Origin: Tricholomella constricta
Taxonomy: Eukaryota; Basidiomycota; Agaricomycetes; Agaricales; Lyophyllaceae
Direction of reading: 5' to 3'
Assembly (NCBI GenBank): GCA_013368375.1
Contig: JAACJP010000052.1
Coordinates: 1-64,000 of the forward strand
Length of the DNA stretch: 64,000 nucleotides
Shown here: piece by piece, positions 1-12,075 of the stretch
How positions within the stretch are numbered: the first letter of the stretch is position 1
How the letters are laid out: the number at the start of each line of letters is the position of its first letter
Notes under the pieces: generated by a model
Told to the model about the DNA's origin: nothing
The model's database searches: none
The model's input: only the letters and a program-made list of their open reading frames with translations
Program-made: the position numbers and the translations under genes

Positions 1-69
1 GGCTGGAAATGTCCGCGGCAAGTAGGACATGAAACCCCCGCCCTGGACAGCCCATATAGCACATGTACT

Positions 70-545
70 GACCTGCCCAAAACAACGACCCGCGGAGGTC
101 CGCAGGGGTGGGCAATCCCCCACTGCTAGGCCAGCTGCAGTGCTGGGTGTGCCCACGGACAACGACCCGCGGAGGTCCGCAGGGGTGGGCAACCCCCCGC
201 TGCTAGGGTGCTGGGTGTGCCCCAAAACGCAGCAGGCCCGCTGCAGTGCTGGGTGTGCCCCAAAACAACGACCCGCGGAGGTCCGCAGGGGTGGGCAACC
301 CCCCGCTGCTAGGGTGCTGGGTGTGCCCCAAAACAACGACCCGCGGAGGTCCGCAGGGGTGTGCCCACGGACAACGACCCGCGGAGGTCCGCAGGGGTGG
401 GCAACCCCCCGCTGCTAGGGTGCTGGGTGTGCCCCAAAACAACGAACCGCGGAGGTCCGCAGGGGTGGGCAATCCCCCACTGCTAGGCCCGCTGCAGTGC
501 TGGGTGTGCCCACGGACGACGACCCGCGGAGGTCCGCAGATCCTC
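70..545. repeat. GC-rich minisatellite, unit about 60-70 bp
   Basis: About seven tandem, imperfect copies of a unit containing CGCGGAGGTCCGCAG followed by a GGGTGGGCAACCCC block and GTGCTGGGTGTGCCC. Some units are shortened. The CGCGG...CCGCAG part is close to a palindrome. Open frames crossing it encode only repetitive peptides on both strands, so no gene is called. A second GC-rich pattern based on GCCCGCTGG continues to about 760, including two adjacent copies of a segment ending in GGCTACATGTAGGGGCC (about 600-690). Confidence 0.85.
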
Positions 546-799
546 TGCTAGCCCCCACCCTGCCCCCCACAGCACTGTATAGGCCCGCTGGTGCTGCAGC
601 GGGCCCGCTGGTACAGTGCCACACGGCTACATGTAGGGGCCCCGCTGGCATCGTGCCAAACGGCTACATGTAGGGGCCCCGCTGACATTCCAGCGGCCCC
701 GCTGGTGCCGTCAAGTACGGTACAATGTATTGCCCCGCTGGACAGTAGGACACGCTACATTGTAGTGCCTGTATGTGGGGGGTCACCGTCATGGGTTAT

Positions 800-1840
800 C
801 TCGAAGTATAGCAAAGTTTAATGTATTCTTTACACGGACGGGTACCCATTCTCTCCCTGTTTTATTCTTGGTGTCCATCTTTCGCTTTTTACTTTGATAC
901 ATCGGTGTTTGCTCGTTTGACTTCTGGATTATTACCTTGGGTATATTCAGTACTATCGGTTACTCGCGCGGTCCGAAGTTCTTTGTTCCCTACTTGCAGC
1001 GTCTACAGTCCCCCGCCTGAAACAGTATCAAATTTATTTACCTCCACCATCAACCGCCTCCGCGCCACATGTCTACGTACATACAATATACGATTGCTAA
1101 GCTTGCGAGGTGTTTCGGATCCATTCCTCACGATCGGGCACTAATTATCAAGCCTCGTGTCTTCCTACTGGCATCCCATCTAAAGGATCCAGGGGCATAT
1201 ATGCACATTCCTGGTGAGTTGAAGCGTTTGAGATCTACTTTGATGGTTTCCCTGAAGTTGAATTTCAGATCTAGTCAAATGAAATATCGATACGTATACG
1301 TACTAGTACTTGAGGCCTTTGTTCTAGATCTGACCCTTCAAGATCATATGTTATCTTTGTCCCCCGTGGTGGGCACGCGTCAGGATCGAATGCAGGGTGC
1401 TGTATGCCTTCTGGACCGTGCTGGTACACCAGATCCAAATTTCTTTCCTTCTAGCAATGTCTGCGCAACTCCCGAATACCCCGAGAGGATCTTCAAACCT
1501 TTCCCGACAACCTACCATGTCTCCCGAACCAATACCATACCTCGATAGGTCGCAAACAAGTATCATCGCGGATGGCCTGCGCAATGTCCATGTTTCCCCA
1601 GGTGTGTGCATTAGATCTAAAGTTCCGCCTGTTCATGCACCATATTGACTGATTGGTTACATAGCTAATTACGAGGACAGTACCCGCCTTGAGGAACAGG
1701 AGGCGATTACAGCTACCGGTTCTCATCGACTGCATACGTTGTTGAATCCTGTTCGAAATGATCACTCCAGAACAGTCTTTGACGATCGTGGTTCTCCGGT
1801 AGGTGGCTCGCCTTGATTGAGATGTGGCATCTTCACAACG
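800..1840. other. Stretch with no supported gene
   Basis: Open frames here are short, overlap on both strands and show neither a recognisable protein family nor a run of splice-linked exons. Base composition drops to a normal mixed level after the GC-rich repeats to the left. I see nothing that can be annotated. Confidence 0.5.
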
Positions 1841-1847
1841 AAACATT

Positions 1848-2246
1848 CAGCATCGATTAATATACATTCAGTCATACGCTGATCGGATGCTGCCACCACT
1901 CCCCGTATGTCTGAATTTCTATCGTACAAAAATACTTATAACAAGGAAGTACATGTATAAGACTTCGTCTCGAGGATCACCCGCGCCTCGATCAAGGAAC
2001 CATTCAGTGTCTGAATTCGAAGTACGTGTGATCCATTATATTTAAAGGTCTTTCAATATCCATCGAATATACACTCATTTTTATGCGCTGATCAGATGCT
2101 ACCACCACTCCCCGTATGTCTGGATTCTTATCGTATTGCAACGCTTATAACAAGGTAACCCCTGTGCAAGACATCATCTCAAGGATCACCCACGCCTCGA
2201 TCAAGGGACCGTTCAGTGTCTCGAATTGAAGTACGTGCGGTCATTT
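1848..2246. repeat. Tandem direct duplication, unit about 190-200 bp
   Basis: Two adjacent diverged copies, about 1848-2050 and 2060-2246. Shared blocks include CCACCACTCCCCGTATGTCT, CTTATAACAAGG, CGCCTCGATCAAGG and ACCATTCAGTGTCT or its one-base variant. Many substitutions separate the copies, so the duplication is not recent. No coding function is apparent. Confidence 0.75.
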
Positions 2247-2437
2247 GTTATTCAAGGGTAGGCTGCCTGAATGAAACTGCCAGCCACCGGTGACGCCCCC
2301 CTCTCAAGCACGCGCGGAGGGATCATGGAACCCTTTGCCTGAAGTTCTGGTATGTCAAACTATGTATACTTTGTCTCGTAAGGTGCTTATCCCGGCCACA
2401 GAGCAGGTCAAATATTCAAGGAACGCAAGCGTTAGGA

Positions 2438-3767
2438 TATCCTTATGACCGCTATCCGGGGGAACCGGAAATCGACGACGCAAATTTCGCCGACCAAGAG
2501 GACGAAGGAGGAGATCATACAGGTGTCGGTGTCGAGAGCCAGGTATTGTTCAGCTATTCCTATCGTGATCACTCATACTAAATCATAGCAGCAGGACACG
2601 CGGCAGCTGATTCAAGAGATGTGTACTGCACTTGGCCGCGAAATGCGGCAAGGTTTCCAAACCCTCGCCAATGCGATCGCCCATCAACAAACGCCAGCCA
2701 TGGCCAGGGCCACTGCTCCCTCGGCAAGGCCAAGGAGGAGCGGGCTGCAAAGGGGTCCTAGACTCTCGCACAACCCTGTCCGCCGTCTGCCAGAGAAAGT
2801 CCAGCTCTCGGTGTGTTACACGAGTCGTTCCTCGGGTTCGTTACTCACTTTGAATGATGACAGGGTGAGGTTCGAAAGCATCTGGTGAAGCTCATCGGAG
2901 AGGCATACCTCCATATACCGCAGGTGACCCTTGACGAAGCTGAAGCATGGGTGGTTGCGATCAACACCAGAGGCGAAGAACAGATGGGTCATTGCTGTTC
3001 TTCATCCGAGTTCAGAATCCACCTTCTGGGTCCTCCGCGCCATCCTTGGAATCGCTCCGCGGCGAAGGTGTTCGCTGAAGACTACATGTGGTATCACGAT
3101 CTCCAACCGTCGATGGACACTACCCTCGAGATCATGGAAGCTTTCTTTTCTCGAGTCAAGACTATTAAGAAGAAGTATGTTACGATCTTGACACATGACC
3201 CCGGCCAACTCGCTCAACACGAGAGACGCAAGCATCGGAAGCGAACGGTGGGTTTACTTTTACGAACGTTTTCCGCTTTCTGAGCCTTCCTTGGCCTCCC
3301 TGTATCAGCTCTGGCAAAGACGATTAGACATTTCGCAGGTCAATCCTCACCTTCGTCAGCACACGAGGCTCCTTCAACGCCTCGGTCCCGATGGGATGTC
3401 AAGCGATGAGTCCGACCATGACGATGCCATGCGAAATCCAGCACTTGGCACCGAACGACCGATTTTCCGTGTTCTTCAGCCTCGATGGAGAGCAATCGAC
3501 ATCACTCAGTGGCTGCGCGTCTTCGACACCGTTTATACTGCGACACGACGAAATCTGGGGCCTTCTCGAGGAGATTACCCACGAATTCGTCGAGACAACG
3601 ACGAACAACCGCGTTTCAGTCGTAGTGAAAAGTATGTCCCCTTTTTGCCTCGCTGTGCATACCGTCGTGGTTGGTTGGAATCGCGAAGCTCGAATTTTAT
3701 TACCTGGATGGTACAACCCACCCAGGAAACATACCAATTCACTCACGATAATGAACTCGCACAGTAA
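2438..3767 (+). CDS. Orphan agaricomycete family protein (DGMSSDE-type), multi-exon
   Basis: Exons can be followed by frame and splice sites: an acidic N-terminal part (about 2438-2540, YDRYPGEPEIDD), a second exon (about 2590-2810) ending before a GT donor, a third beginning with EVRKHLVKLIGEAYL (about 2870), and a last long exon (about 3240-3767). The last exon carries RLGPDGMSSDESDHDD and then WRAIDITQWLRVFD, and ends FTHDNELAQ-stop. This layout matches a large family of hypothetical proteins multiplied in many mushroom genomes; I recognise the pattern but no function is known to me. The start codon and the first intron boundaries are uncertain. It sits between repeats, as members of expanded families often do. 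It could be a degenerate copy. Confidence 0.6.
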
Positions 3768-3769
3768 GT

Positions 3770-5416
3770 CATGTGCTATAAAGATGCTTCGACTTTCTTA
3801 TCTTAACCTTTGCGTCCAGGGTTTTCATACGATAGTTATTATTCCAAATCGGAGGGAATTGCGCACTGGGAAACGAGTGCGGTATCATAATTATGTGGCT
3901 CTTGTAGAGTGTACCTATATTCGCATAAATTGTGCACCATAGGCGCAATGCTACAATACAAACTGTACTCATCAAGGGTGCCAACATCTCACGAGGGGAA
4001 AAGCATCTCAAATAGATACCTTTTCCTAAAATCACAATGATCAGATCTTCGAAGAGATCGCCGACCTAGCGTCGGGTAGGATGAAAAATCACAACTCGCG
4101 CGATCTTCTGACCCTGCGCGCATCCCCACATCTCAACGGCGCGTACCCTCCCATAGATTCAATTGCTCAGAATATGTAATAACTAAATTCCATCATCCTA
4201 CAGGCAAACACAGTGATTTCGGCCGTGTCATCGACGGCTACTACAAGGGGGCGCAGAAAATCGTAGCTTTGAGAGACACCTCCCTGCCCCCCCTTCGAGT
4301 ATTAACCTGGGCGATGCGGCGTCAGCGCGTGCGTACCACTTCATTCTCACTCATGCTTGGATACCAGTTCTAATCAACCTGACATACATTCACATTCTTG
4401 CCTTTGCCTGTTCTTCCACGTGCAAGGGGACCGTGCTGCGCAAGGCGGCGTTTATTCTGTATGATGCGGAGATCGAAGCACTGTAAGTACTCGCAGAATC
4501 AAAAGCGACCTATGCTCGGATGTACTGAGTAATATCACTTCCTAGATGCTAGATCGCCTGTGAATATCCGACCACCTGCAACGTGATCGTCCAGTCACAG
4601 TTCGTGTTGGACTTGGTCGTGAGACGGGAAATTGATAGGTAAATTCTGTCTCGATATCTTTTTTTATCCGTCTATACAATCACTCTATCTGAAGCCTCGC
4701 CGCGACCTTCCTAAGCATCCGCGCCGTCAGTGCCCTTCGGACGTGATTATCGCAGGACGCAATTCAAAGCGCAGCAAAAGCCTATACGCAGAACCAGCGT
4801 ACTCGTACCCGATAGTCAAGGACCTTGCCGCCCATGTCGTGTCGCTCTACACGTCCTAGACTGTTTTTTATCACCGCGCCACTGATTGCCCTTTTCCTGG
4901 ACCTGGCCTTCGGTCCCGTCATACGTGACCAAGTGAGGATATTGCAGCACGCACATACCATCTAGATCGAGTTCGATAGCAAAGCGGGATTATACGATAG
5001 GAGCTGCGCGTACGCAGCCGGAAGTGCGGGAGCAGTTTCTTTGACTCCGCGGATGGTACGCTGAGGCAGAGTGCCTCGGTGCCCTTTGCCTGATGCGTGT
5101 CTGGCATCTGTGTTGGATTGGACGCGATCTATGTTCAAGTACGTCCGGCCTTTCACGCTTAAATGGCGTCAACAGCTATACCAATCCCAGTGTACGTGCA
5201 ATCCACCTTGCGTTCTGTAAGATCGTTGACCAACATTCTCGCTAGGCGTAGAACTTCGGGGTACGGTTCGTATGACGTTGTTGATCTGATCTGAGTTCTC
5301 TTATGCTAAGGACACTTCCAGGGACAACTGGGCCAAGACCACTACTCCCAATCAGAACATTAAAGTCTACATCGGGGCACTCGCAGCCGCCTCTGTTGCT
5401 GGGGTAGGCTACGTCA
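3770..5416. other. Stretch with no supported gene
   Basis: Short coding-like segments occur on the plus strand, for example near 4205-4330, 4680-4860 and 5330-5450, the last with a hydrophobic stretch YIGALAAASVAGVGYVIA. They do not join into a protein I recognise. The first exons of the GH15-like gene to the right should lie here, but its usual N-terminal signature could not be found. Confidence 0.4.
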
Positions 5417-8400
5417 TTGCTGCCACACTCGGTCAAAATACTACAGAAACTCGGGCCAAGTACTCCTCCTTTTGGTGGCATCATGCTCTGGGACGCATCA
5501 CAAGCGTATTCCGTGACCGACTTCCTCCCGCGTCCCAGCTCATCCAACGTCCCCGCCGTCGCAACCAAACCGCTTCTTCCCTGGCTCATCCGCCGCGTTG
5601 AGTGCATCCGCGGTTCTATCCCGCTCATGATGCAGTGTGTCCCTGCCTTTAACTACGCTCGCGACGCCCATACCACGGAACTCGTGCCTGACACTTCCAT
5701 CCCGCCCTCGCACGATCCCCAGCAAAAGGTCGTTTTCACAAGTAGCAGCGGGTTCACCCTCGATCTGCGCTACATCGCGGAGAGCACTGCTGAAGCTGCG
5801 TCCACGCCTGTCGTCCAGCTCGGCACACTCGATCTCACGTCGAAGGGTCACAAGGGCCTTGCGGCCTATGCTTCGCTGCAGCTGAGCGAGGGGCAGGCTG
5901 TTACGTTTATACTTCGCACGTCACCGGAGACCCCGCATGCTGTGGACCACAAGCTGCAGGAAGGCAAGAGCGAGCTTGAGCGCAAGTTGTTTGGCCCGCT
6001 CGGAGTCAAGGCTCGGACGCTGGACGATCCGTTGACCAAGAAGCTGCTTCATAACCTGCTTTCTGTGCGTCCGGGATCATGCTATTAAACTATGCTGATG
6101 CTTCATGATCATAATCATTTTTTTGGTTGGTGAATTCCATCGCAGATCACGAACAGATATTGATATGAGTGGATCCGACAGTCGACGTACACCGGATCGT
6201 GGAAGGAAGCTGTCCATCGCAGTGCCCTCGCACTCAAGCTCCTCATTTTCGAGCCGACTGGTGCCGTCGTCGCTAGCCCAACGTTCTCGCTTCCTGAGTT
6301 CATAGGCGGCACGCGCAACTGGTGCGTCATCAGAGACTCTATTCCTTGATGACGTTTATTGATGACGATGACTTCCAGGGACTATCGGTATGCCTGTCTT
6401 TATACAAGTTTCTTGGTTCTACAGACTGATGTCCGTACAGGGCGTCATGGATTCGTGATTCATCGTTCACGTTATACGCGCTCATCAGGCTTGGATTCAC
6501 ACAGGAGGCAAACGGTGCGGCTTCCTTCTTTGGTTTCATAGATTCTCACTTAACGAAACATGACGCAGCGTACATGGAGTTTATCTTCGAACGCCTGCGC
6601 AACAAGAACCCGGATGGAAGTCTGCAGATCATGTATACCATTCACGGTGTGTAGGCTCTCTCTATCGTTCGCCACTCTTTACTTATTACGAATTCAGGCG
6701 GCAAGGACCTCGAAGAGACCAAGCTGACACACCTCGACGGGCACAAGGGCTCGCAGCCTGTGCGTATCGGGAATGGCGCAGCGGATCATATACAGCTGGT
6801 GAGTGATAGGTCCTGTCAACTCCATCCCTAATTATTCAATGTCCTTGGCCATATAGGATATTTACGGCGAACTGTATGTGTACGTATTTTTCCGCACTCT
6901 CCCAGCTAAATCTGTGCTAGCATGGATTGTATCTACCTCGGACAAAAGATGTGCAGGCGTTCGCTCATCTACTGATCGCCGTTAACTAATCTTACGCCAA
7001 GTTTGACAAACCCCTCGTGAGTCTTGTGGTTTTGTATTTTGTGACTTGTTGACGTTTGCGAAACAGGGATACGATGACTGGTGCGTACGCAGTTCAAGAT
7101 CCTTAGACTTTCACAGTGACCCCATCATTCCGGCGCGACTAGGGTCCTCGTGCGAGAACTATGAGTCACAAGTATTACCCTCGTCCGCGGATGGTCCACT
7201 GACGCCTCCTCCTTCGTGCAGAGTGGACTGTAAGGTCTCCCACTGTATCACCACTCCTCCGCGTTGAATATAATCATGCAGTCGTGGTTGCGAACTACAA
7301 GGAGCCGGATTTGTACGTATTTCGTTCTCTTTGTCGCCGCCCTCCCCACCTCCTTCTCCTTCACACCACAACCCGAGCTGTGGCGTGGAGCGCTAATTGT
7401 CTTTCCCTCTGTTTCCATTGTCACACCACAGATCGATATGGTCAGTGAAGCCGTCCGAGGTCCCGCTGTCCTGTCCGATCTTAGATTGGGTCCATGTTTA
7501 TCGCAGGGAAGTGCGGAATAAAAAGAGACATTTTACGGTGCGTGGCCTGCTATTCTCTGCATCTGGCTTCTCATTCGCTGGCTGCAGTACTCCAAGGCAT
7601 GTGTCTCTTCCTTTTGCGCATACATCTAAATCGACGTCGTGGATCAGATCATGCTCTGGTACGCAACCTCGTACGCAACCTCGTCATCCTGGTTCTGCCT
7701 ATGCTGATGACGCGGCAGGGTGGCCATTGATCGAGGTGCGGCGTTGCCCTACTGACCCATCTTCACAGCAGATTTCCTGAACTAAGTATATGTACAGGCC
7801 TACGCCTCGCGGAGAAGCGCTCGCTCCCGTGCCCGAACCGCCTGACCTGTCTCGAGGCGCGCGACGAGCTGTACGAAGAGATTATGCACAAGGCGTGGAA
7901 TGCGGAAGGCTGGCACTTTGGGCAGGGCTACGAGGAGACGGACGTGCTCGACTCGGCGGTGCTGATCATGCCGCTTGTGTTCTTCATGCATGGGGTGCGT
8001 GCGCCCGTATTTTGCGGCGGTGAAATAACTGAAGCCCGCGTGCGTGTGCATGTGTGTAGTCAGACCCTAGGTTCGTAAGCACGCTGAAGCAGATCTTGAA
8101 GACGCCCGAGCGTGGTGGGCTCACGTCGAATGTGCGTTTGATGATTCCTTTCTTTTTTCTTTCTTTTTTTCCCCCCTTCGAGCGCTTAAATGAATGAGGA
8201 TGCAGAACCTTGTGTACCAGTATGACGTGCGCAAGTCTGACGACGGCGTCGGCGGCGAGGAGGGGACAATCTGTCTGTGTACACTCTGGTGTGTCGAATT
8301 TTTTTATGTTGTCTTCTTCCACAAGCGTCAACGTTCGATGGCAGATGCGTGGAGGCACTTACGCGGGCGGGCGAGTATGATAAACCATTGCTCCCGCGTG

Positions 8401-8671
8401 CTGTTTCGATGTTCGGGGTAAACTTCATGCTGGGTGCTGCTTCTGAAGGCGAATGACTGACCATGAATGTTATGGTGCAGGACTTCCTGTTGTATCTCAA
8501 CCATGTCGGATTATGCACGGAGGAGATATCCGAGGCGGGCGAAGCGTGCGCGACCACTTTATTTTATATGACACTTTGCTTCTGCTTACCGTTTTTATCT
8601 TGATCCTTTCTCATTCAGCCTGGGCAACGCAGTACAAGGATTTACGTGAGTGGAGCCGCGCCCAGCCGGAA
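5417..8671 (+). pseudogene. GH15 trehalase/glucoamylase-like gene with in-frame stop
   Basis: Glycoside hydrolase family 15, (alpha/alpha)6-barrel enzymes that cleave alpha-glucosides such as trehalose or starch ends. Recognisable blocks in order: SVTDFLPRP and LLPWLIRRVECIRGSIP (about 5505-5620), PAFNYARDAHTTELVPD (about 5645), [16 protein letters not shown] (about 6270), ASWIRDSSFTLYALIRLGF (about 6440), [17 protein letters not shown] (about 6700), [17 protein letters not shown] (about 7800), and EEGTICLCTLWCVEAL (about 8260-8360) with the usual catalytic-base region. At least ten short introns have good GT-AG ends. Two lesions are visible. TGA at 6161-6163 replaces the expected Trp between NRY and YEW, right after a splice acceptor. 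The last exon runs into TGA directly after GNAVQGFT (about 8625-8650), dropping the usual final 15 or so residues. The N-terminal 80 or so residues could not be found. Most likely a young pseudogene; sequencing error at 6161 cannot be excluded. Confidence 0.75.
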
Positions 8672-8699
8672 ATATGGAGACTGTACTGATGGCGGGGGC

Positions 8700-9444
8700 C
8701 TAGGGCCGGCGAAGCGATGGAGCGCAGGCTCGGAAGGACGGGTGTCGGTGTGAGGCGATATGGGCAATGCCCGCAGGTCCATAAATAAATGGATGTCAAA
8801 AGAAAAAGAAAAACCTTCGCCGTCCCGCACACCCATCCTTACGACGCCCGCCCTTCCCGTCGTCCCGCTATCTAAGTTCGCCACTGAGGCTTACGGCGAC
8901 GAGGCCATCGACATGGACGAAAAGGACGAATTTTCGACGTTTTGGCGAAAGTAGGTGTTGCGCAAGAGGAGGATAGCGTCGATGATGTAGCCGCGGAGGA
9001 GGAGAGCCTCGTGCGCGGCGATGGTGGTGGAGATGTCACCGAGATGAGCGTCTACGATGAGGATGGTAGGAAGAAAGATGGCGCGATATGCGTCGGCTTG
9101 CGTCGTGGACATCTGATCATGAAGGGTATAATATATATAATCGAGTGTTCGCGCATGTGTATATATCCTGAAGGCCTAGGTGGTCTTCAATGATAATGAT
9201 TACATCTCGACCGCGCGCGGCTGCAGCACGCGACGAGAACGCGCCAGAAGCCGCTATGGCGAGCGTGGAACGCCGGCGATGTCGCATTGAGGGGACGGAC
9301 GACAGTGGACGCAGTGTACACATATGGATGTAGCGTGATGTCGTTGGTTGATGGGAGGCTTTTGGTAAAAGAAAGCATAACGAGACCAAACGTTGCATTT
9401 TTTCATCACCACCTTACCTGCCTCCTGCCCACCACCTATTCCCA
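8700..9444. other. Intergenic stretch, no supported gene
   Basis: Two overlapping plus-strand frames (about 8760-8954 and 8942-9193) are rich in Glu, Asp and Lys, but neither has a convincing start, intron pattern or homologue that I recognise. Probably the 3' side of the GH15-like locus plus the promoter of the small gene at 9445. Confidence 0.45.
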
Positions 9445-9900
9445 ATGACTGGTGAGTCCCTCTTACTCTTGGAAACTCTGTTCTGATGATGAATAGACTT
9501 CACAATGCTGCTACTTGACACTCCAGCACCTGTGTTGCAGAATTCACCTGGCAATGGTGAGTACATGCATGATTACTGCCCGGTACTGCTTACCATGCCT
9601 ACAGCCACGGACAACAACTCGATCACCCCAATGGACATCGACTCCAGCCCTCAGGCGCCAACGCCGGCTACCGTCGCGGCCCCGCCATCACCTGGTGCGC
9701 CTATTCCAATTTTTTTCCTTTTGGTTCTTATGAAACCGCCAGACGCGACCACCGTTCTGGACGAAAACGCGATGGACGTTGACCCAACGCCGCCCGTCGT
9801 CGTCAGCGCTCCCGCGCCGCCATTCGGCCTCGACGCTGATGTCGTCATGGAGGATTGTGACCCCGTTGCAGGAGCATCTCATGTACCCCGCGACAACTGA
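9445..9900 (+). CDS. Small proline-rich acidic hypothetical protein, four exons
   Basis: Exons 9445-9451, 9497-9556, 9605-9694 and 9743-9900 join in frame over three GT-AG introns (45-48 nt) and give a 104-residue protein starting MTDFTMLLLDTPAP and ending SHVPRDN. The first exon holds only seven coding bases. Composition is dominated by Pro, Ala, Asp and Thr, with repeats of the type M-D-I-D-S / M-D-V-D-P; no domain, signal peptide or membrane segment is visible. Function unknown. The consistent splicing and stop argue for a real gene, but expression has not been shown. Confidence 0.5.
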
Positions 9901-10544
9901 TGGACCGACCTTCGACGGTGCGTACGACTTTCTGAAGCTTCAGTTTCTGATCTGACTTAAGGCACTACAGCGCAAACTTTGATTTTTTTTGGGTTTTCTT
10001 GGACCGTATCTGCGCAACCTTGTTGCGTCTCGCTTTCCTTCTTGATCGTCGTGCTTGCTATGTAGTATAAATGTGCTTATATTGTATCTATATTACCTAT
10101 CGTACCGCTGCACTATCTCGTTCGCGTCGTCGAGTGTGGCGCTTACGGGCGCGTGATGTCACACAATATGATCGCAACAAAATCGTCGATCATATGTCGA
10201 GGATATTGGAAACAAACTCACGATCAATCTCGTGCCGATAGATCGTTGGTATTCCAAATAAACCTATCGATCATTTTCATCACATGCTCGCCATATGCTC
10301 ACCGGATCAACGGTGATGATATTCCAAATACGTTCCAGATTTCGCCGGCGAACAAACGGTGATCCTATCTCTAATTTCTCCGTGATATCGGCGCCGATTT
10401 TGATGTGGGCATATTATAGAATATATTGTAAATAATCCCACCCTTTGCTCGTCGATCATTTTTCGGGCGTATTATAAATAAATTCATTATATATTCTACT
10501 TATATCCGACGGGCATATCGGCCAATGCCCGCAGTGTGATTTGC
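9901..10544. other. AT-rich intergenic stretch
   Basis: Contains several GATCAT, ATTCCAAATA and TATTATAGAATATA-like motifs in loose repetition around 10180-10500, and no coding pattern. It separates the plus-strand small gene from the minus-strand F-box-like gene, so it is the joint 3' region of both. Confidence 0.5.
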
Positions 10545-11120
10545 TTACTCAGAATTCTTCTGTGTCCATCCCTGTAGATGTAGTGCGTTTAGATCCTGCC
10601 ACTGAGCGATGGCCACCTGGATTTCAGTTATGCTTAGAAAGATAGAGCCTGATCCTCCCGGGCCCGTTTGTAACGTCAAGGACCGCACTTGACGCAATGT
10701 AGGAAGTGTATGTATGATGAGCCATGCTACCTCTTCCGGGAAAGGCTCAAGCCATACTGCAGTGGCTGATGTAGCATGTCCCAGAATGGTGAGAAGATCG
10801 TGCCAATCCGCGATAGTCCAATTTGACTCCCTGAACCTGTAGTCTGGGGAACTGAAGGCCTTCATCAAGGTCGCGCGCTCTGGCTTTATCTTGAGAGACC
10901 GAGCAACACGGTGTATATGCGGCCTGTCGCTGTCGTAAAACCCCCCAATATGCTCAGAGAAGAAGTTCAGGACATGCACCCAAGATTTACAGACAAGACC
11001 GTACGCTAGTAATTCTGACCGCCAGCCGGAGTGCCACTTGTCTATAACAGCGAGCTCGACGATGCGACGTATGACTTCGCGGGGCAGCGGATTGTAATAA
11101 GGGCGAGTGGCTGTGGGCAT
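10545..11120 (-). CDS. F-box-like protein, short
   Basis: Single open frame of 191 residues. Residues about 10-55 resemble the fungal F-box: LPREVIRRIVELAVIDKW followed by LVCKSWVHVLNFF. The family pairs an F-box, which binds Skp1 of SCF ubiquitin ligases, with leucine-rich repeats that choose substrates. Here only one or two weak repeat-like segments follow (LRQVRSLTLQ, DLNALHLQGW) and the frame stops at 191 residues, while mushroom F-box proteins are usually 400-600. It may therefore be truncated, or a longer spliced form may exist. An overlapping frame at 11042-11554 in a different phase could hold a 5' exon but is not convincing. Confidence 0.5.
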   Translation of the reverse strand: MPTATRPYYNPLPREVIRRIVELAVIDKWHSGWRSELLAYGLVCKSWVHVLNFFSEHIGGFYDSDRPHIHRVARSLKIKPERATLMKAFSSPDYRFRESNWTIADWHDLLTILGHATSATAVWLEPFPEEVAWLIIHTLPTLRQVRSLTLQTGPGGSGSIFLSITEIQVAIAQWQDLNALHLQGWTQKNSE

Positions 11121-11554
11121 GATGCGGATAGAGTGCGAGGGAATGACCCTAGGGACGTTAAATCAAAAGACGTGTTGCAGTCCAAGAGGACGAGGAAAGA
11201 TGGATTTGTGGGGTCGCAGGCATGGTTGTACTCATATATTATTTGAAGCCGTGGAGTGGTGAATGGTTCCGGGCCTGTATGATGGGGCAAAATTGTAACA
11301 ATACCAGAGGATCCGCCGTGGCTCGCATCGACCAGCTCTAGTACAACTGTGCAGATCAAACGTTGAGATATGCAGGATTCCAATAGATCTTGATTGTGTT
11401 GTCGTCCGTTGCGAAGATGGCTAAGACGGGTTCGGAATCTGGGTTCGTTCGGGGGAGGGGCCGCTGTCGGTCCTCTGGAGACCATGGAGGTATGCCTTTC
11501 GAAATCGGGACAATCCTTGAGTGTCTGGCACGGTGCTCGAGTCAGATAGATCAC

Positions 11555-12075
11555 TCTTAACTAGTCACTAACAGCAGTTTAAAACAAGTCATACAATGTT
11601 GTGGAGCTGTTCTATTTCTTTCTTGACAATAAGGAGACGAATGGCTCTGAATTGATCGCGAGCCCCAGCATGGAGTACAACAGAGATGATACAGCCCCTG
11701 CAAAAGCCATGGTTATTCCCAGGTCCTTCGTAGAAGCTGTGGCTTGACCAGTAAGTGTCGATATTCATGTGGTTTGAGCTTAGCACAGGAGTTGTAGAGA
11801 GTTGCAAGCTGTTGCAAGTACTTTGGAAGAGCAGTACATCCTCCGTCCGACCTGGATCAATTTGTCAGAAGGACGTTCAAACGCCAAAATTTGCCACGGT
11901 AACTGTGGGGAGAAATAGTTAGTCTGTAGCGGATCTTATGACGGATGACAGTCGATCTGTTTTGTCAGGTCTGCAGAGGTCTTGGCTGACGAGTCCATTC
12001 GGCGTTGAGGCGTGCTAACTTAGCACAATTTTATAATGCTCACGTGTAATGTTTGGATAAGATAACGAGCTAATT
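11555..12075. other. Intergenic stretch, no supported gene
   Basis: No coding run or homologue on either strand beyond a short minus frame at 11589-11807. It lies between two minus-strand loci, the F-box-like gene and the ABC transporter remnant. Confidence 0.45.

Noticed and set aside
29..651. Open frames of 78-129 codons on both strands across the minisatellite
   Set aside because: Their peptides merely repeat the DNA unit and occur on both strands; no independent coding sign.
4195..4330. Possible aldehyde dehydrogenase-like piece (HSDFGRVIDGYYKG)
   Set aside because: Resemblance limited to a few residues; no further blocks of that family nearby.
11042..11554. 170-codon minus frame overlapping the F-box-like gene start
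   Set aside because: Different phase, no recognised domain and no splice link to the F-box frame.
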